The notes below the pieces were generated by a model, which saw only the letters and a list, made by a program, of their open reading frames with translations, had not been told where the DNA came from and searched no databases. A program made the position numbers and the translations under genes. Positions 41,053-49,009 of a stretch of 64,000 nucleotides of DNA are shown here, one piece after another. This stretch comes from Pseudomonas sp. B6002 (GTDB taxonomy: Bacteria > Pseudomonadota > Gammaproteobacteria > Pseudomonadales > Pseudomonadaceae): contig NZ_JACAOY010000009.1 of NCBI RefSeq assembly GCF_013385985.1, positions 27,556 through 91,555 of the forward strand. The letters run 5' to 3'. Each line of letters begins with the position of its first letter. Position 1 is the stretch's first letter.

Positions 41053-41991
41053 ATGCCTGTCAGCCGCGCCCAGCTGTTCGAGCACCGCCCTGCCGAACTC
41101 GAAGTGATCCTGCCCGAGCCGGACCACTGTTTCCGCTGGTTCGAACACGATTACCCCTTTGATCTGGCGCGCTGGAACCACCACCCCGAATTCGAAATCC
41201 ACCTGATCCGCCAGGGCAGCGGCAAGCTGGTGGCCGGCGACTACATCGGCGCGTTCAGTGCCGGGCATGTGGCGTTGATCGGCCCGGACCTACCCCATGA
41301 CTGGATCGGTGACCTGGCCCCCGGTGAGTACCTGACCGGCCGCGACGTGGTGCTGCAATTCGACGGCGCTGCCCTCCTCGCCCTGCGAAAAACTCTGCCG
41401 GAACTCGGCGACTTGCAGCAGTTGTTCGAAACCGCCCGGCGCGGCCTGGAATTCAGCGGCGACACCGCCGTGCAGGCGGCGCAGTTGATGGAGGCCATCG
41501 GCAAGGCCCACGGCCTGCAACGGCTGATCCTGTTCCTGCAATTGCTGAACACCCTGAAGAACGCCCCCGTGCAGCACGTCCAGGCACTCGCCAGCCCCTG
41601 CTACGCACCGACCCTGGACGCGCGCAGCGCCGAGCGAATCAACAAGGCCTTCGACTACCTGATGCGTGAACTGACTGGTGACTTGCGCCTATCGGTCATC
41701 GCCCAACAGTTGGAGATGAGCGAACCAGGGTTTTCACGTTTCTTCAAGCGCAACACCGGCCACGGTTTTATCGACCTGATGCGCAAGTTCCGCGTGCAAC
41801 GCGCCTGCCGGCTGTTGCTGCAAAGCGATATGTCGGTGGCGGATATCTGCTTTGAAGTGGGCTATGCCAACCTGTCCAATTTCAATCGGCACTTTCGCAT
41901 CGAGATGAACCAGACGCCGAGCGAATACCGTCGCGAAACCGCGATGCACCTGTTCAATCGCATCGAAAAAATGACACCCAGTCATTTCTGA
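41053..41991 (+). CDS. mtlR: AraC-family regulator, MtlR-like
   Basis: 312 residues. The N-terminal cupin-type sensor has FRWFEHDYPFDLARWNHHPEF near residue 30 and GHVALIGPDLPHDWIGDL near 75, wording typical of MtlR of fluorescent pseudomonads. The C-terminal double helix-turn-helix (about 205-305) ends NLSNFNRHFRIEMNQTPSEYRR. MtlR activates polyol transporter and dehydrogenase genes in response to mannitol, sorbitol or arabitol. Here it is divergent from the reduced mtlE-sorbitol dehydrogenase pair. Confidence 0.82.
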   Translation: MPVSRAQLFEHRPAELEVILPEPDHCFRWFEHDYPFDLARWNHHPEFEIHLIRQGSGKLVAGDYIGAFSAGHVALIGPDLPHDWIGDLAPGEYLTGRDVVLQFDGAALLALRKTLPELGDLQQLFETARRGLEFSGDTAVQAAQLMEAIGKAHGLQRLILFLQLLNTLKNAPVQHVQALASPCYAPTLDARSAERINKAFDYLMRELTGDLRLSVIAQQLEMSEPGFSRFFKRNTGHGFIDLMRKFRVQRACRLLLQSDMSVADICFEVGYANLSNFNRHFRIEMNQTPSEYRRETAMHLFNRIEKMTPSHF

Positions 41992-42060
41992 TCAAAAGGT
42001 CGACTAATCCCCATTTTTTTCAAGCTGATCAACCGATTGAGAGAAGTTGGTACAGCCTGT

Positions 42061-42072
42061 GCAAACGTTTGC
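42061..42072. promoter_or_regulatory. LacI/PurR-type palindrome upstream of tsx
   Basis: GCAAACGTTTGC is a perfect 12-bp palindrome, close to the PurR/CytR/RbsR consensus core. It lies 74 bp upstream of the nucleoside channel gene. A LacI-family repressor responding to purines or ribose would fit the genes, but none is encoded nearby. Confidence 0.5.
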
Positions 42073-42146
42073 GGAACGAACTTGGCAACCAGGTTCACCT
42101 TTACCCGAAGAATCGGGTTCAAACCGCGTACGAATAGGGATTTTCA

Positions 42147-43109
42147 ATGCACCCCACCTCAAGGCGTCCTGCTTCCCTTGGTGTTTCTTTGCTACTGGCC
42201 GCCGTTACGGGAGTACTCAGCGCCCCCCTTTTGGCGCAGGAAACACCCATCGATGACTCAGCACAGGGCGAAACACTGAGCCCCGACACGAAAAATCCTG
42301 AAGCCAGCCCGGCGAAAAAAGGCGTCTATCTGTCGGAATGGTTCAACCAGGACCTCACACTGATCGGCAGTAAAGACATCAGCTTCGGCCCCAAGCCACA
42401 GGATGATGTCTACCTGGAATACGAGTACTTCGGCCGCAAGGGCCCGTTCGAGTTGTACGGCTACGTAGATGTGCCGAAGATCCTCGGCATCGGTAACAGT
42501 AATGACAAAGGCGTGTGGGACCATGGCTCGCCGGTGTTCATGGAGCACGAGCCGCGTATCTCCATCGACTACCTGGCGGGCCGCAGCCTGGCGATCGGGC
42601 CGTTCAAGGAATGGTACGTGGCGTTCGACTGGATCTACGACCACGGCAGCAACAAGGCCAACCGCGCCAACACCTTGTACAGCGGCTTGGGCACCGACAT
42701 CGACACCCACTCGCGGGTCAACCTGTCGGCGAACTTCTATGGCCGTTACCAGTGGGAAAACTATGGCGCCAGCAACGAGTATTCGTGGGATGGCTACCGC
42801 GCGCAGATGAAGTACATCGTGCCCATCAGCAGCTTCGACAACGGCGCCTCGCTGACCTACATCGGCTTCACTAACTACGATTTTGGCTCGGACCTGCACA
42901 AGGACAATCCGGCGCGTACCGCCAACTCGGTCGTGGCCACCAACGTGCTGCTGTATTCGTTCACCCACCTGCGTTTTACCCTGGTCGGCCGTTACTTCCA
43001 TAACGGCGGCAACTGGGAAGATGGCAGCGAGTTGAATTTCGGCGAGGGCAACTTCCGCGCCCGTTCCGACGGCTGGGGTTACTACGCCGGCGTGGGTTAT
43101 CAATTCTGA
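42147..43109 (+). CDS. tsx: Nucleoside-specific outer membrane channel, Tsx-like
   Basis: 320 residues. A signal peptide ends near APLLAQ. The mature part has a GVYLSEWFNQDLTLIGSKDISFGPK start, alternating amphipathic strands and a terminal ...GWGYYAGVGYQF with the C-terminal Phe of outer membrane barrels. This matches the Tsx family of nucleoside-specific channels. It is followed after 14 bp by a purine nucleoside permease, so the two likely work together in nucleoside uptake. Confidence 0.88.
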   Translation: MHPTSRRPASLGVSLLLAAVTGVLSAPLLAQETPIDDSAQGETLSPDTKNPEASPAKKGVYLSEWFNQDLTLIGSKDISFGPKPQDDVYLEYEYFGRKGPFELYGYVDVPKILGIGNSNDKGVWDHGSPVFMEHEPRISIDYLAGRSLAIGPFKEWYVAFDWIYDHGSNKANRANTLYSGLGTDIDTHSRVNLSANFYGRYQWENYGASNEYSWDGYRAQMKYIVPISSFDNGASLTYIGFTNYDFGSDLHKDNPARTANSVVATNVLLYSFTHLRFTLVGRYFHNGGNWEDGSELNFGEGNFRARSDGWGYYAGVGYQF

Positions 43110-43123
43110 CTAAGGAGCTTTAC

Positions 43124-44152
43124 ATGAACGTGTTTACCCGTCTCTCGATTGCCGTGGGCCTGGCCCTGCTGGCCCCTGCGGTATTGGCCGATACGCCGGC
43201 GCCGATCAAGCCCAAGGTGATGCTGATCACCATGTTCGCCCCCGAGGCGCAAACCTGGATCGATCGCCTGGAACTCAAGCGGGAAGTCCGCGTGCCGGGC
43301 TTGTCCGCCGAATACCCGGTGATTCGCTGCAACACCCAGGACGTGTGCCTGCTGGTCACCGGCATGGGCCAGACCAATGCTGCCGCGTCCACGTTGGCGC
43401 TGGCCTTGTCGCCCAAGTTCGACCTGCGCCAGAGTTATTTCCTGATCGCCGGGATCGCGGGTATCAGCCCTAAACACGGCACCATCGGCACGGCGGCCTG
43501 GGCCCATTACCTGGTGGAATTCGGTACCCAGTGGGAACTGGATTCGCGGGACGCGCCAAAGGACTGGCCGACCGGTTACATCGGCATCAACACCAAGGGG
43601 CCCAACGAAAAACCACCGTTGGACTACAAGACCGAAGTGTTTGAGCTCAACCCCAAGTTGCAGGCCAAGGCATTTGCCCTGTCGCAGAAAGTCGAACTGA
43701 CCGAAAGCAAGGAGTCCAGCGCCTGGCGCAAGCACTACCCGGCGGCACCGGCCAACCAACCGCCGCAAGTCACCCGCTGCGACACGCTGGCGGGCAATAC
43801 CTGGTTCTCCGGCACACGCCTGAGCGAGCGCGCCGAGGTCTGGACCAAGCTGCTGACGGACAACAAGGGCGAGTACTGCACCACCCAGCAGGAAGACAAC
43901 TCCACCTATGAAGCCCTGCTGCGTGCCAGCCGTGAAGGTTTGGTGGATATCCAGCGCCTGGCGGTGGTGCGCGCCGGCTCCGACTTCGACCGGCCGTACC
44001 CTGGCTACAGCGAAGTGGACAACCTGCTGAAATACGCAGACCAGGGCGGCTTTGTACCGGCGCTGGAGAACCTGTACCGCACGGGCAACCCGCTGGTGCA
44101 GGCGATTCTGAAGAATTGGTCGGCGTGGGAAAAAGGCGTTCCCGAGGCCTGA
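43124..44152 (+). CDS. Purine nucleoside permease (NUP family), exported
   Basis: 342 residues with a signal peptide (MNVFTRLSIAVGLALLAPAVLA). The mature part starts PKVMLITMFAPEAQTWIDRL and holds VTGMGQTNAAASTLAL near 83, as in the NUP family, which resembles nucleoside phosphorylases. Family members were described as nucleoside transport proteins, but the fold suggests periplasmic binding or cleavage of nucleosides. AAGGAG precedes the ATG. It forms an operon with tsx; a REPIN follows. Confidence 0.83.
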   Translation: MNVFTRLSIAVGLALLAPAVLADTPAPIKPKVMLITMFAPEAQTWIDRLELKREVRVPGLSAEYPVIRCNTQDVCLLVTGMGQTNAAASTLALALSPKFDLRQSYFLIAGIAGISPKHGTIGTAAWAHYLVEFGTQWELDSRDAPKDWPTGYIGINTKGPNEKPPLDYKTEVFELNPKLQAKAFALSQKVELTESKESSAWRKHYPAAPANQPPQVTRCDTLAGNTWFSGTRLSERAEVWTKLLTDNKGEYCTTQQEDNSTYEALLRASREGLVDIQRLAVVRAGSDFDRPYPGYSEVDNLLKYADQGGFVPALENLYRTGNPLVQAILKNWSAWEKGVPEA

Positions 44153-44158
44153 TGATCC

Positions 44159-44244
44159 CCTGTAGGAGCCGGCTTGCCGGCGATGGCGTCCTCGAAATCG
44201 CCATCGCCGCGGTGCGACGACTCGACAAGCCGGCTCCTACAAGG
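44159..44244. repeat. REPIN with altered right arm, TGTAGGAGC type
   Basis: The left arm is canonical (CTGTAGGAGCCGGCTTGCCGG). In the right arm the expected CCGGCAAGCC is interrupted by GCGGTGCGACGACTCGA before CAAGCCGGCTCCTACA. It lies between the convergent nucleoside-permease and oxidoreductase genes. Confidence 0.8.
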
Positions 44245-44249
44245 ATGTG

Positions 44250-45209
44250 TCAGGGCAGGAAGATAATCTTGTCCGCACTGCCGCTGTTCACTTCCTCATA
44301 GCACTGCAAGCCATCAGCCAGCGCCACTTCGCGCAGGCCGCTTGGCAGGGGCAGCAAGCCCTCGTCAAAGAAGCCGCCGAACTGCTCCAGCATCACTGCG
44401 CACTGCTGGCAGTTGTATAGCAATGAGTTGATCCCCACCACCGAACCGCCCTTGCGGTACAACGCCAGCGCCGGCAATTGCACGTGGCCGTCAACCGGTG
44501 CGGCGATGATCGCGATACGCCCGAACGGCGCCAAGCCAGCAACCGCCGCCGGCAGCCAGAAACCCGTGGTGTCGAAGATCACCTCGGCGCCGCCCTTGAA
44601 CACCGCATTCACCTGCGCGCCCAACGCCTCCGGCTCTCCCAGGGTGATTGCTTCAAAGCCTTGCGCTTTCAGCACCTCGACCTGATCCGCCTTGCGCACC
44701 GCGCCCAACACTTCGGCACCGAGGATCTTGGCCAGCACCAACGCTGCGCTGCCCACCGCCCCGTTCGCGCCGATCACCAACAAGCGCGTGCCCTGAGTAA
44801 CGCCGCTGCGCGCCAGTGCATCCCAGGCGGTGGTGTATGGCACGCCAAGGCTGGCGGCCTGGGCAAAGCTCAGGTGGGTCGGTTTATGCGCCACGCCTTC
44901 GGCGGCCACCGTGAGGTACTGGGCGTGGGAGCCGTCGGCAAAAAAGCCGAGGTCACGACCAGTGCCCCACACTTCCTGGCCGATCAGCGCTTGCGGGCCG
45001 TCCACCACAACGCCGGCGAAGTCACGCCCGGGAATGCGCGGCAATGTGGTGTACGGGAAGCGGCCGAGCACGTTTTTCACGTCGCTGGGGTTCAGGCCGG
45101 CCGCCTTGACCTGCACCAGCACCTCACCGGCAGCGGGCACCGGGGTGGCGACGTCGACAAAGCGCAGGGACGAAAGATCGCCGGTGGCGGAAAATTGCAG
45201 TGCTTTCAT
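44250..45209 (-). CDS. Zinc-type alcohol dehydrogenase/quinone oxidoreductase (MDR family)
   Basis: 319 residues from the ATG at 45209. The N-terminal GroES-like part has AGLNPSDVKNVLGRFPYTTLPRIPGRDFAGVV. The NAD(P) fold has LLVIGANGAVGSAALVLAKILGAEV near residue 145. The zinc-ligand cysteines of true alcohol dehydrogenases are missing, as in zeta-crystallin-type NADPH:quinone reductases. The substrate is unknown; enals or quinones are usual. It is downstream of xapX and an AraC gene in the same direction, suggesting a small regulated stress or detoxification unit. Confidence 0.83.
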   Translation of the reverse strand: MKALQFSATGDLSSLRFVDVATPVPAAGEVLVQVKAAGLNPSDVKNVLGRFPYTTLPRIPGRDFAGVVVDGPQALIGQEVWGTGRDLGFFADGSHAQYLTVAAEGVAHKPTHLSFAQAASLGVPYTTAWDALARSGVTQGTRLLVIGANGAVGSAALVLAKILGAEVLGAVRKADQVEVLKAQGFEAITLGEPEALGAQVNAVFKGGAEVIFDTTGFWLPAAVAGLAPFGRIAIIAAPVDGHVQLPALALYRKGGSVVGINSLLYNCQQCAVMLEQFGGFFDEGLLPLPSGLREVALADGLQCYEEVNSGSADKIIFLP

Positions 45210-45240
45210 GGCCAATATCCATCGAAGGGAGGGAAGGAAT

Positions 45241-45414
45241 TCAGGACAACCAACCGCTGACCAGCTGCCGCCCCACGGGCCAGAGCTTTTCGCCCAGCAG
45301 CATGCCCATCAGGCCCACCAGGGCGATGGCGGGTGGCGCGGGCGAACGGAAATCCAGGGCACCGTAGATCACGCCGACCAATAGGCCGATGGCGAGGGAA
45401 ATCAGGTAGTTCAT
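45241..45414 (-). CDS. XapX-domain small membrane protein
   Basis: 57 residues: LISLAIGLLVGVIYGALDFRSPAPPAIALVG, then MGMLLGE. This is the XapX signature, two hydrophobic segments joined by a conserved SPAPP turn. The function of XapX proteins is unknown; they often accompany quinone- or redox-related genes. The start was put at the MNYLISL Met; an ATG three codons earlier is possible, and neither has a strong ribosome site. The gene lies between the AraC regulator and the quinone oxidoreductase. Confidence 0.75.
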   Translation of the reverse strand: MNYLISLAIGLLVGVIYGALDFRSPAPPAIALVGLMGMLLGEKLWPVGRQLVSGWLS

Positions 45415-45503
45415 GGGGGTCATGCCAGTTGGGTGGATGGGCTCAGTGTAGAGAGCCCATTGCTGAAGCATCGGCCAAGTGCTTCAGGATTTCGGCCAAA
45501 CCC

Positions 45504-46268
45504 TCAACCGACGTACTGCGAAGGCGCCACGCCGAGCGCGCGACGGAACATGTCGCTGAAACTGCTGGGCGAGTACCCCAGGGAGCGGGCGATGCCGCTG
45601 ACGGACTGGCCCTGGATCAGCTCCGCCACCGCCGTGGCCAGTTGCACCTGGCGGCGCCATTCGGCAAAGCCCATGCCCAGGTGGGTCTGGAACAGGCGCG
45701 ACAAGGTGCGCACGCTGGCACCGGCGGCTTCGGCGTGCTGTTCGAACGGGATTTCCAGGGACGGCGCCGCCATCACCGCCTGGCAGGCATTCACCAGTCG
45801 CCGGTCGGCCTCCACTGGCATGGCGATGCGGATCTGCGAACGGCGTGCCCGTTGCAGTTCCAACAGGGCCAGGCTGACCACCGCATCGTAATACGCCGGC
45901 TCGCCGTTATCGCCCTGATCGACCAGGGTGATGATCAGCTCGCGCAACAACCCACCCACCTCGATCACCTGCACCTGGCGGTCCAGCGTCGCCGCCAGCG
46001 CCGGGCGCAGGTAGATATTGCGCATCTGCAGGTCCGAGACCACGCGGATCCCATGCTCCACCCCCGGCGGTAGCCACACCGCACGCTGCGGCGGCACCAC
46101 CAGGGCTTCGCGGGGCGTTTCGACCCACATCACCCCGCTCATGGCGTACAGCAACTGGCCCCAATCGTGGCTGTGGGGTTCCACATACAACCCACGCGGG
46201 TAGGTGCGCGCCAGCGGTTGCACGGGGACGGCGTGATCAGAGAGGTCAGGGGGTGCGGCCAGGGCCAT
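45504..46268 (-). CDS. AraC-family transcriptional regulator with cupin sensor
   Basis: 254 residues from the ATG at 46268. The cupin part holds YVEPHSHDWGQLLYAMSGVM near residue 25 and VVPPQRAVWLPPGVEHGIR near 58. The C-terminal helix-turn-helix region (about 150-250) ends GYSPSSFSDMFRRALGVAPSQYV. This group (Cupin_6/AraC with VVPPQRAVW) often regulates adjacent transporters or oxidoreductases, here probably xapX and the quinone oxidoreductase downstream. A longer N-terminus (ATG at 46409) overlaps the metallothionein gene and is unlikely. Confidence 0.82.
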   Translation of the reverse strand: MALAAPPDLSDHAVPVQPLARTYPRGLYVEPHSHDWGQLLYAMSGVMWVETPREALVVPPQRAVWLPPGVEHGIRVVSDLQMRNIYLRPALAATLDRQVQVIEVGGLLRELIITLVDQGDNGEPAYYDAVVSLALLELQRARRSQIRIAMPVEADRRLVNACQAVMAAPSLEIPFEQHAEAAGASVRTLSRLFQTHLGMGFAEWRRQVQLATAVAELIQGQSVSGIARSLGYSPSSFSDMFRRALGVAPSQYVG

Positions 46269-46344
46269 GAAGAACGCATCGATCAAGGGTGAGCGGCCAT
46301 GGTAATGACCGCCACCGGATAATCCGAGCGGATTTTTACAGGTT

Positions 46345-46515
46345 TCAGCCGTGGGCCGACTTAGCGCATTCGCAACCCGACGCCGAGGCGCAGGGCTCGC
46401 CATGGGCATGGTGCTCGGCGCAGCCTTTGCAGCAATAGCCTTTACCGTCCTTCATCACCGCATCTTTACCCAGAACGCACTTGCAATGGGGGCAGGCACA
46501 GGTTTTATCAGCCAT
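46345..46515 (-). CDS. Bacterial metallothionein (SmtA/BmtA-like)
   Basis: 56 residues, with AAGGAG 7 nt before the ATG at 46515. Ten cysteines lie at positions 6, 8, 11, 13, 28, 29, 32, 42, 48 and 50, with local motifs CACPHCKC, YCCKGCAEHH and GEPC. This is the Pseudomonas metallothionein pattern that binds Zn(II) or Cd(II) through four-metal clusters; His10 and the AEHH histidines may also bind. YCCKGC has an extra Cys compared with the common YCSxxC. It is cytoplasmic and free-standing, 76 bp from the AraC gene. Too short for most ORF filters. Confidence 0.9.
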   Translation of the reverse strand: MADKTCACPHCKCVLGKDAVMKDGKGYCCKGCAEHHAHGEPCASASGCECAKSAHG

Positions 46516-46604
46516 GGTCAGACTCCTTTTTCATGGTCGTCCAGGTGCAGCGGGCGCCACACCTTAAGCAGTGACTATAGGCAAGCCATCCGGGTTCAGC
46601 GTCG

Positions 46605-47060
46605 TTAATCGGCCAGACGGCTATTGCTGCGGTACATGAACACCAGCGCCAGCGCCAACAGCAGCATCGCCAGGAGTCGGCTGCCCGACAGTTCGATGGC
46701 CGGGTTGCCCAGCCAACCGAAATTATCGATCAGCATGCCCATGCCCAACTGCCCGACGATCACCGCCACCGTCGCCACGGCCGTGCCCACCACCGGCACC
46801 GCGCCGACCATCACCATCATGTACACCACGCCAAACAGGGCACCGGTGAGTTGCCATTTCGGCACGTCCAGCAGGCTGACGGCATGGGCCGGTTCAAAGA
46901 AGAAAATCAGCAGTGCCGTGCTGATTGCACCCACCGCAAAGGTCAGCAAACTGCTGCGCAATACGCCCACCGCCTGGCCCAAACGCCCGTTGATCGCGGC
47001 TTGCACGCTCAAGACAGCACCCGCTGCAATCACCAGCACCAACAACAGAATCAGATTCAT
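46605..47060 (-). CDS. DMT-family transporter, YdcZ/DUF606 type (second of a pair)
   Basis: 151 residues from the ATG at 47060, with five hydrophobic segments. The motifs VLSVQAAINGRLGQAVG near residue 18 and VIVGQLGMGMLIDNFGWLG near 105 are DUF606 hallmarks. Such small proteins occur as adjacent paralogous pairs and probably work as an antiparallel heterodimer; substrates are unknown. Its start lies 2 codons after the stop of its upstream partner. Confidence 0.82.
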   Translation of the reverse strand: MNLILLLVLVIAAGAVLSVQAAINGRLGQAVGVLRSSLLTFAVGAISTALLIFFFEPAHAVSLLDVPKWQLTGALFGVVYMMVMVGAVPVVGTAVATVAVIVGQLGMGMLIDNFGWLGNPAIELSGSRLLAMLLLALALVFMYRSNSRLAD

Positions 47061-47064
47061 CGCC

Positions 47065-47553
47065 TTACCCTCGTGCAATCAGAACAAGTGCCGCCACAAT
47101 CAACGCCAGGGCAATCCAGCGCTCGCCATTGACCCGCTTGCGCTGGGTGCCGAACCAGCCGAAGTGGTCGATCAACACACTCTTGCCCACCTGCCCCGAC
47201 AGGATCGCGATCATGGTCATCGCGATACCGATGTGCGGCGTGGCGAGGGTCAACACCACCACATACATCGGCCCCAGGAACCCGCCGATCAACTGCCAGC
47301 GTGGCAAGTCGGTCAACGCCGGGCCTTTTTGCGGGCCACTGAACAGCAGCAACAGAAACAAAATCGCCGAACCGACGCCGAAAATGCTCAGGGTTGCCCA
47401 TAAGTGCCCTACCTGCACACCCAACGGCCCGAGCAACCCGGCCTCTACCGACAGGCCCATGCCCGCCAAGATCACCAGCGGCAACAACAGCAGCCGCAAC
47501 AGGTTTTTTTTCGGCGTGGCCGAAGCCGCACCCGCCATGGAACTCGCTTGCAT
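47065..47553 (-). CDS. DMT-family transporter, YdcZ/DUF606 type (first of a pair)
   Basis: 162 residues, a paralogue of the gene that follows. It has LSGQVGKSVLIDHFGWFGT near residue 125, the counterpart of GQLGMGMLIDNFGWLG in its partner. Five hydrophobic segments; the N-terminus carries a short basic stretch (TPKKNLLR). Divergent from a LysR gene 119 bp away, which is probably its activator. Confidence 0.82.
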   Translation of the reverse strand: MQASSMAGAASATPKKNLLRLLLLPLVILAGMGLSVEAGLLGPLGVQVGHLWATLSIFGVGSAILFLLLLFSGPQKGPALTDLPRWQLIGGFLGPMYVVVLTLATPHIGIAMTMIAILSGQVGKSVLIDHFGWFGTQRKRVNGERWIALALIVAALVLIARG

Positions 47554-47672
47554 ACATCACCTGCGCATCAAAGAAAGGAAACATGGCGCGCATTATCCAG
47601 TGGCCGTGCTGTGCGATAAATGGGAGCATGCCGACAACACCTTTGCGCAAAACGCACAGCCTGGAGACCACG

Positions 47673-48605
47673 ATGCAGGGCTTGAATGAATTGAGTTTCA
47701 AGGCGCTTCGACTGTTTGTCGCGGTACTCGACCACGGCAGCTTCTCTGAAGTGGCGCGCCGCGAGAGCCTGGCGCCCTCCTCCATCTCCCGGCAGATCCA
47801 GTTGATGGAACAGGCGCTCGGCCAACAGTTGTTGTACCGGCACACTCGCGCGGTGAGCCCCACCGAAGCCGGCCGCGTGCTCGGGCGCCATGCGCGCTTG
47901 ATGCTCGAACAACTGGAAAGCGCCAGCCAGGCCCTGCAGGAGCAGGAGCGCGAGCCCAGCGGCCTGGTGCGCATCAACGCGCCGATGGTGTTCGGCCAGC
48001 GCCACCTGTCGCCGTGGCTCGGCGAACTGTGCCGGCGTTACCCGAAGTTGCAGCTGGATATCCAGCAGACCGACACCTACGTCGACCCGCTGCAAGACGG
48101 CACCGACCTGCTCTTTCGCATTGGCGTACTCAACGACTCCAGCATGCAGGCGCGCATCTTCGCCCCCCAACGCTTTCGCATCGCCGCAAGCCCGGCCTAC
48201 CTGGCCCGGCATGGCACCCCCCGGCACCCCGACGAACTGGCCCACCACCAATGCCTGGCCTACAAAGGCATCACCGGCCAGCAACGCTGGTTCTTCCGCC
48301 GCGACCAGGGCGACTGGACGCCGTACAGCGTCAAGGGGCCCATCACCGGCAACCACGCCGACACCCTCACCCACGCCGCCGAACAAGGCCTGGGGCTGGT
48401 GGTGTTTCCGTCCTGGCTGATCGGCGAAGGCCTGCGCGCGGGTACGTTGCAGGCAGTGCTGACCGAATACGAGGTGGCAACCACCCTGGAACCGCAGCAG
48501 ATCGCCGCACTATGGCCAGGCAGCCGCCGGCTGTCGCTGAAGGTGCGCACGGTGATTGATTATTTCGTGGAGTGTTTTGGGACGGTGCCGTATTGGGATC
48601 GGTGA
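47673..48605 (+). CDS. LysR-family transcriptional regulator
   Basis: 310 residues from the ATG at 47673 with CTGGAG 7 nt upstream. The N-terminal helix-turn-helix is FKALRLFVAVLDHGSFSEVA, then ESLAPSSISRQIQLMEQALG (about residues 30-49). The LysR substrate domain fills the rest, with PSGLVRINAPMVFGQRHLSPWL in the usual CrgA-type place. It is divergent from the YdcZ-type transporter pair, whose expression it probably controls. Confidence 0.87.
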   Translation: MQGLNELSFKALRLFVAVLDHGSFSEVARRESLAPSSISRQIQLMEQALGQQLLYRHTRAVSPTEAGRVLGRHARLMLEQLESASQALQEQEREPSGLVRINAPMVFGQRHLSPWLGELCRRYPKLQLDIQQTDTYVDPLQDGTDLLFRIGVLNDSSMQARIFAPQRFRIAASPAYLARHGTPRHPDELAHHQCLAYKGITGQQRWFFRRDQGDWTPYSVKGPITGNHADTLTHAAEQGLGLVVFPSWLIGEGLRAGTLQAVLTEYEVATTLEPQQIAALWPGSRRLSLKVRTVIDYFVECFGTVPYWDR

Positions 48606-48747
48606 GCGATCAGGGTCACATGGCTCACGCTGTTTGAGGAAACGTCCGAGGGCAAAACGTAGGCAAGTTCTGTTTTTGTGGGCCACTATTTTTGGGCGTA
48701 TGACGCTACCGGCACAATTCGATGACTTCCACTCTTGGATAGCCATC

Positions 48748-48996
48748 ATGACTGCAACACGTTCGGCAATTTCCATCACTCTACGTCAAGCAAAAGCCGG
48801 CCTCTCAGAGCTGGTTGCGCAGGCCGCTGCCGGTGAAACAATCATAATCACCAGACAAGGCAGAGCCATTGCTCGCCTTATAGCCGCTGAACAATCAGCA
48901 ACGCAACGGATCGGGGCGATGAAAGGAAAGCTGGTTCTTCCTGACAAATTCGACGAACGCTTACCAAGCGAGCTACTGGATGAATTCTACGGGTGA
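48748..48996 (+). CDS. Phd/YefM-type antitoxin without partner toxin
   Basis: 82 residues from the ATG at 48748. SITLRQAKAGLSELVAQAAAGETIIITRQGRAIARL is the complete Phd/YefM DNA-binding domain. The C-terminal tail (LPDKFDERLPSELLDEFYG) is the usual toxin-binding extension of VapB/Phd proteins. The cognate PIN/VapC toxin should follow with a 1-4 bp overlap, but only the 3' end of mntH on the other strand is found 13 bp later. It is therefore an orphan antitoxin or the remnant of a lost module. An upstream in-frame start (48556) would overlap the LysR gene. Confidence 0.82.
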   Translation: MTATRSAISITLRQAKAGLSELVAQAAAGETIIITRQGRAIARLIAAEQSATQRIGAMKGKLVLPDKFDERLPSELLDEFYG

Positions 48997-49009
48997 ACCA
49001 GTCAAACGA

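Noticed and set aside
46515-46610. MerR/CueR-type metal promoter in front of the metallothionein
   Set aside because: A weak dyad (CCTATAG...CTTAAGG) was seen, but arms mismatch and -35/-10 spacing could not be fitted convincingly.
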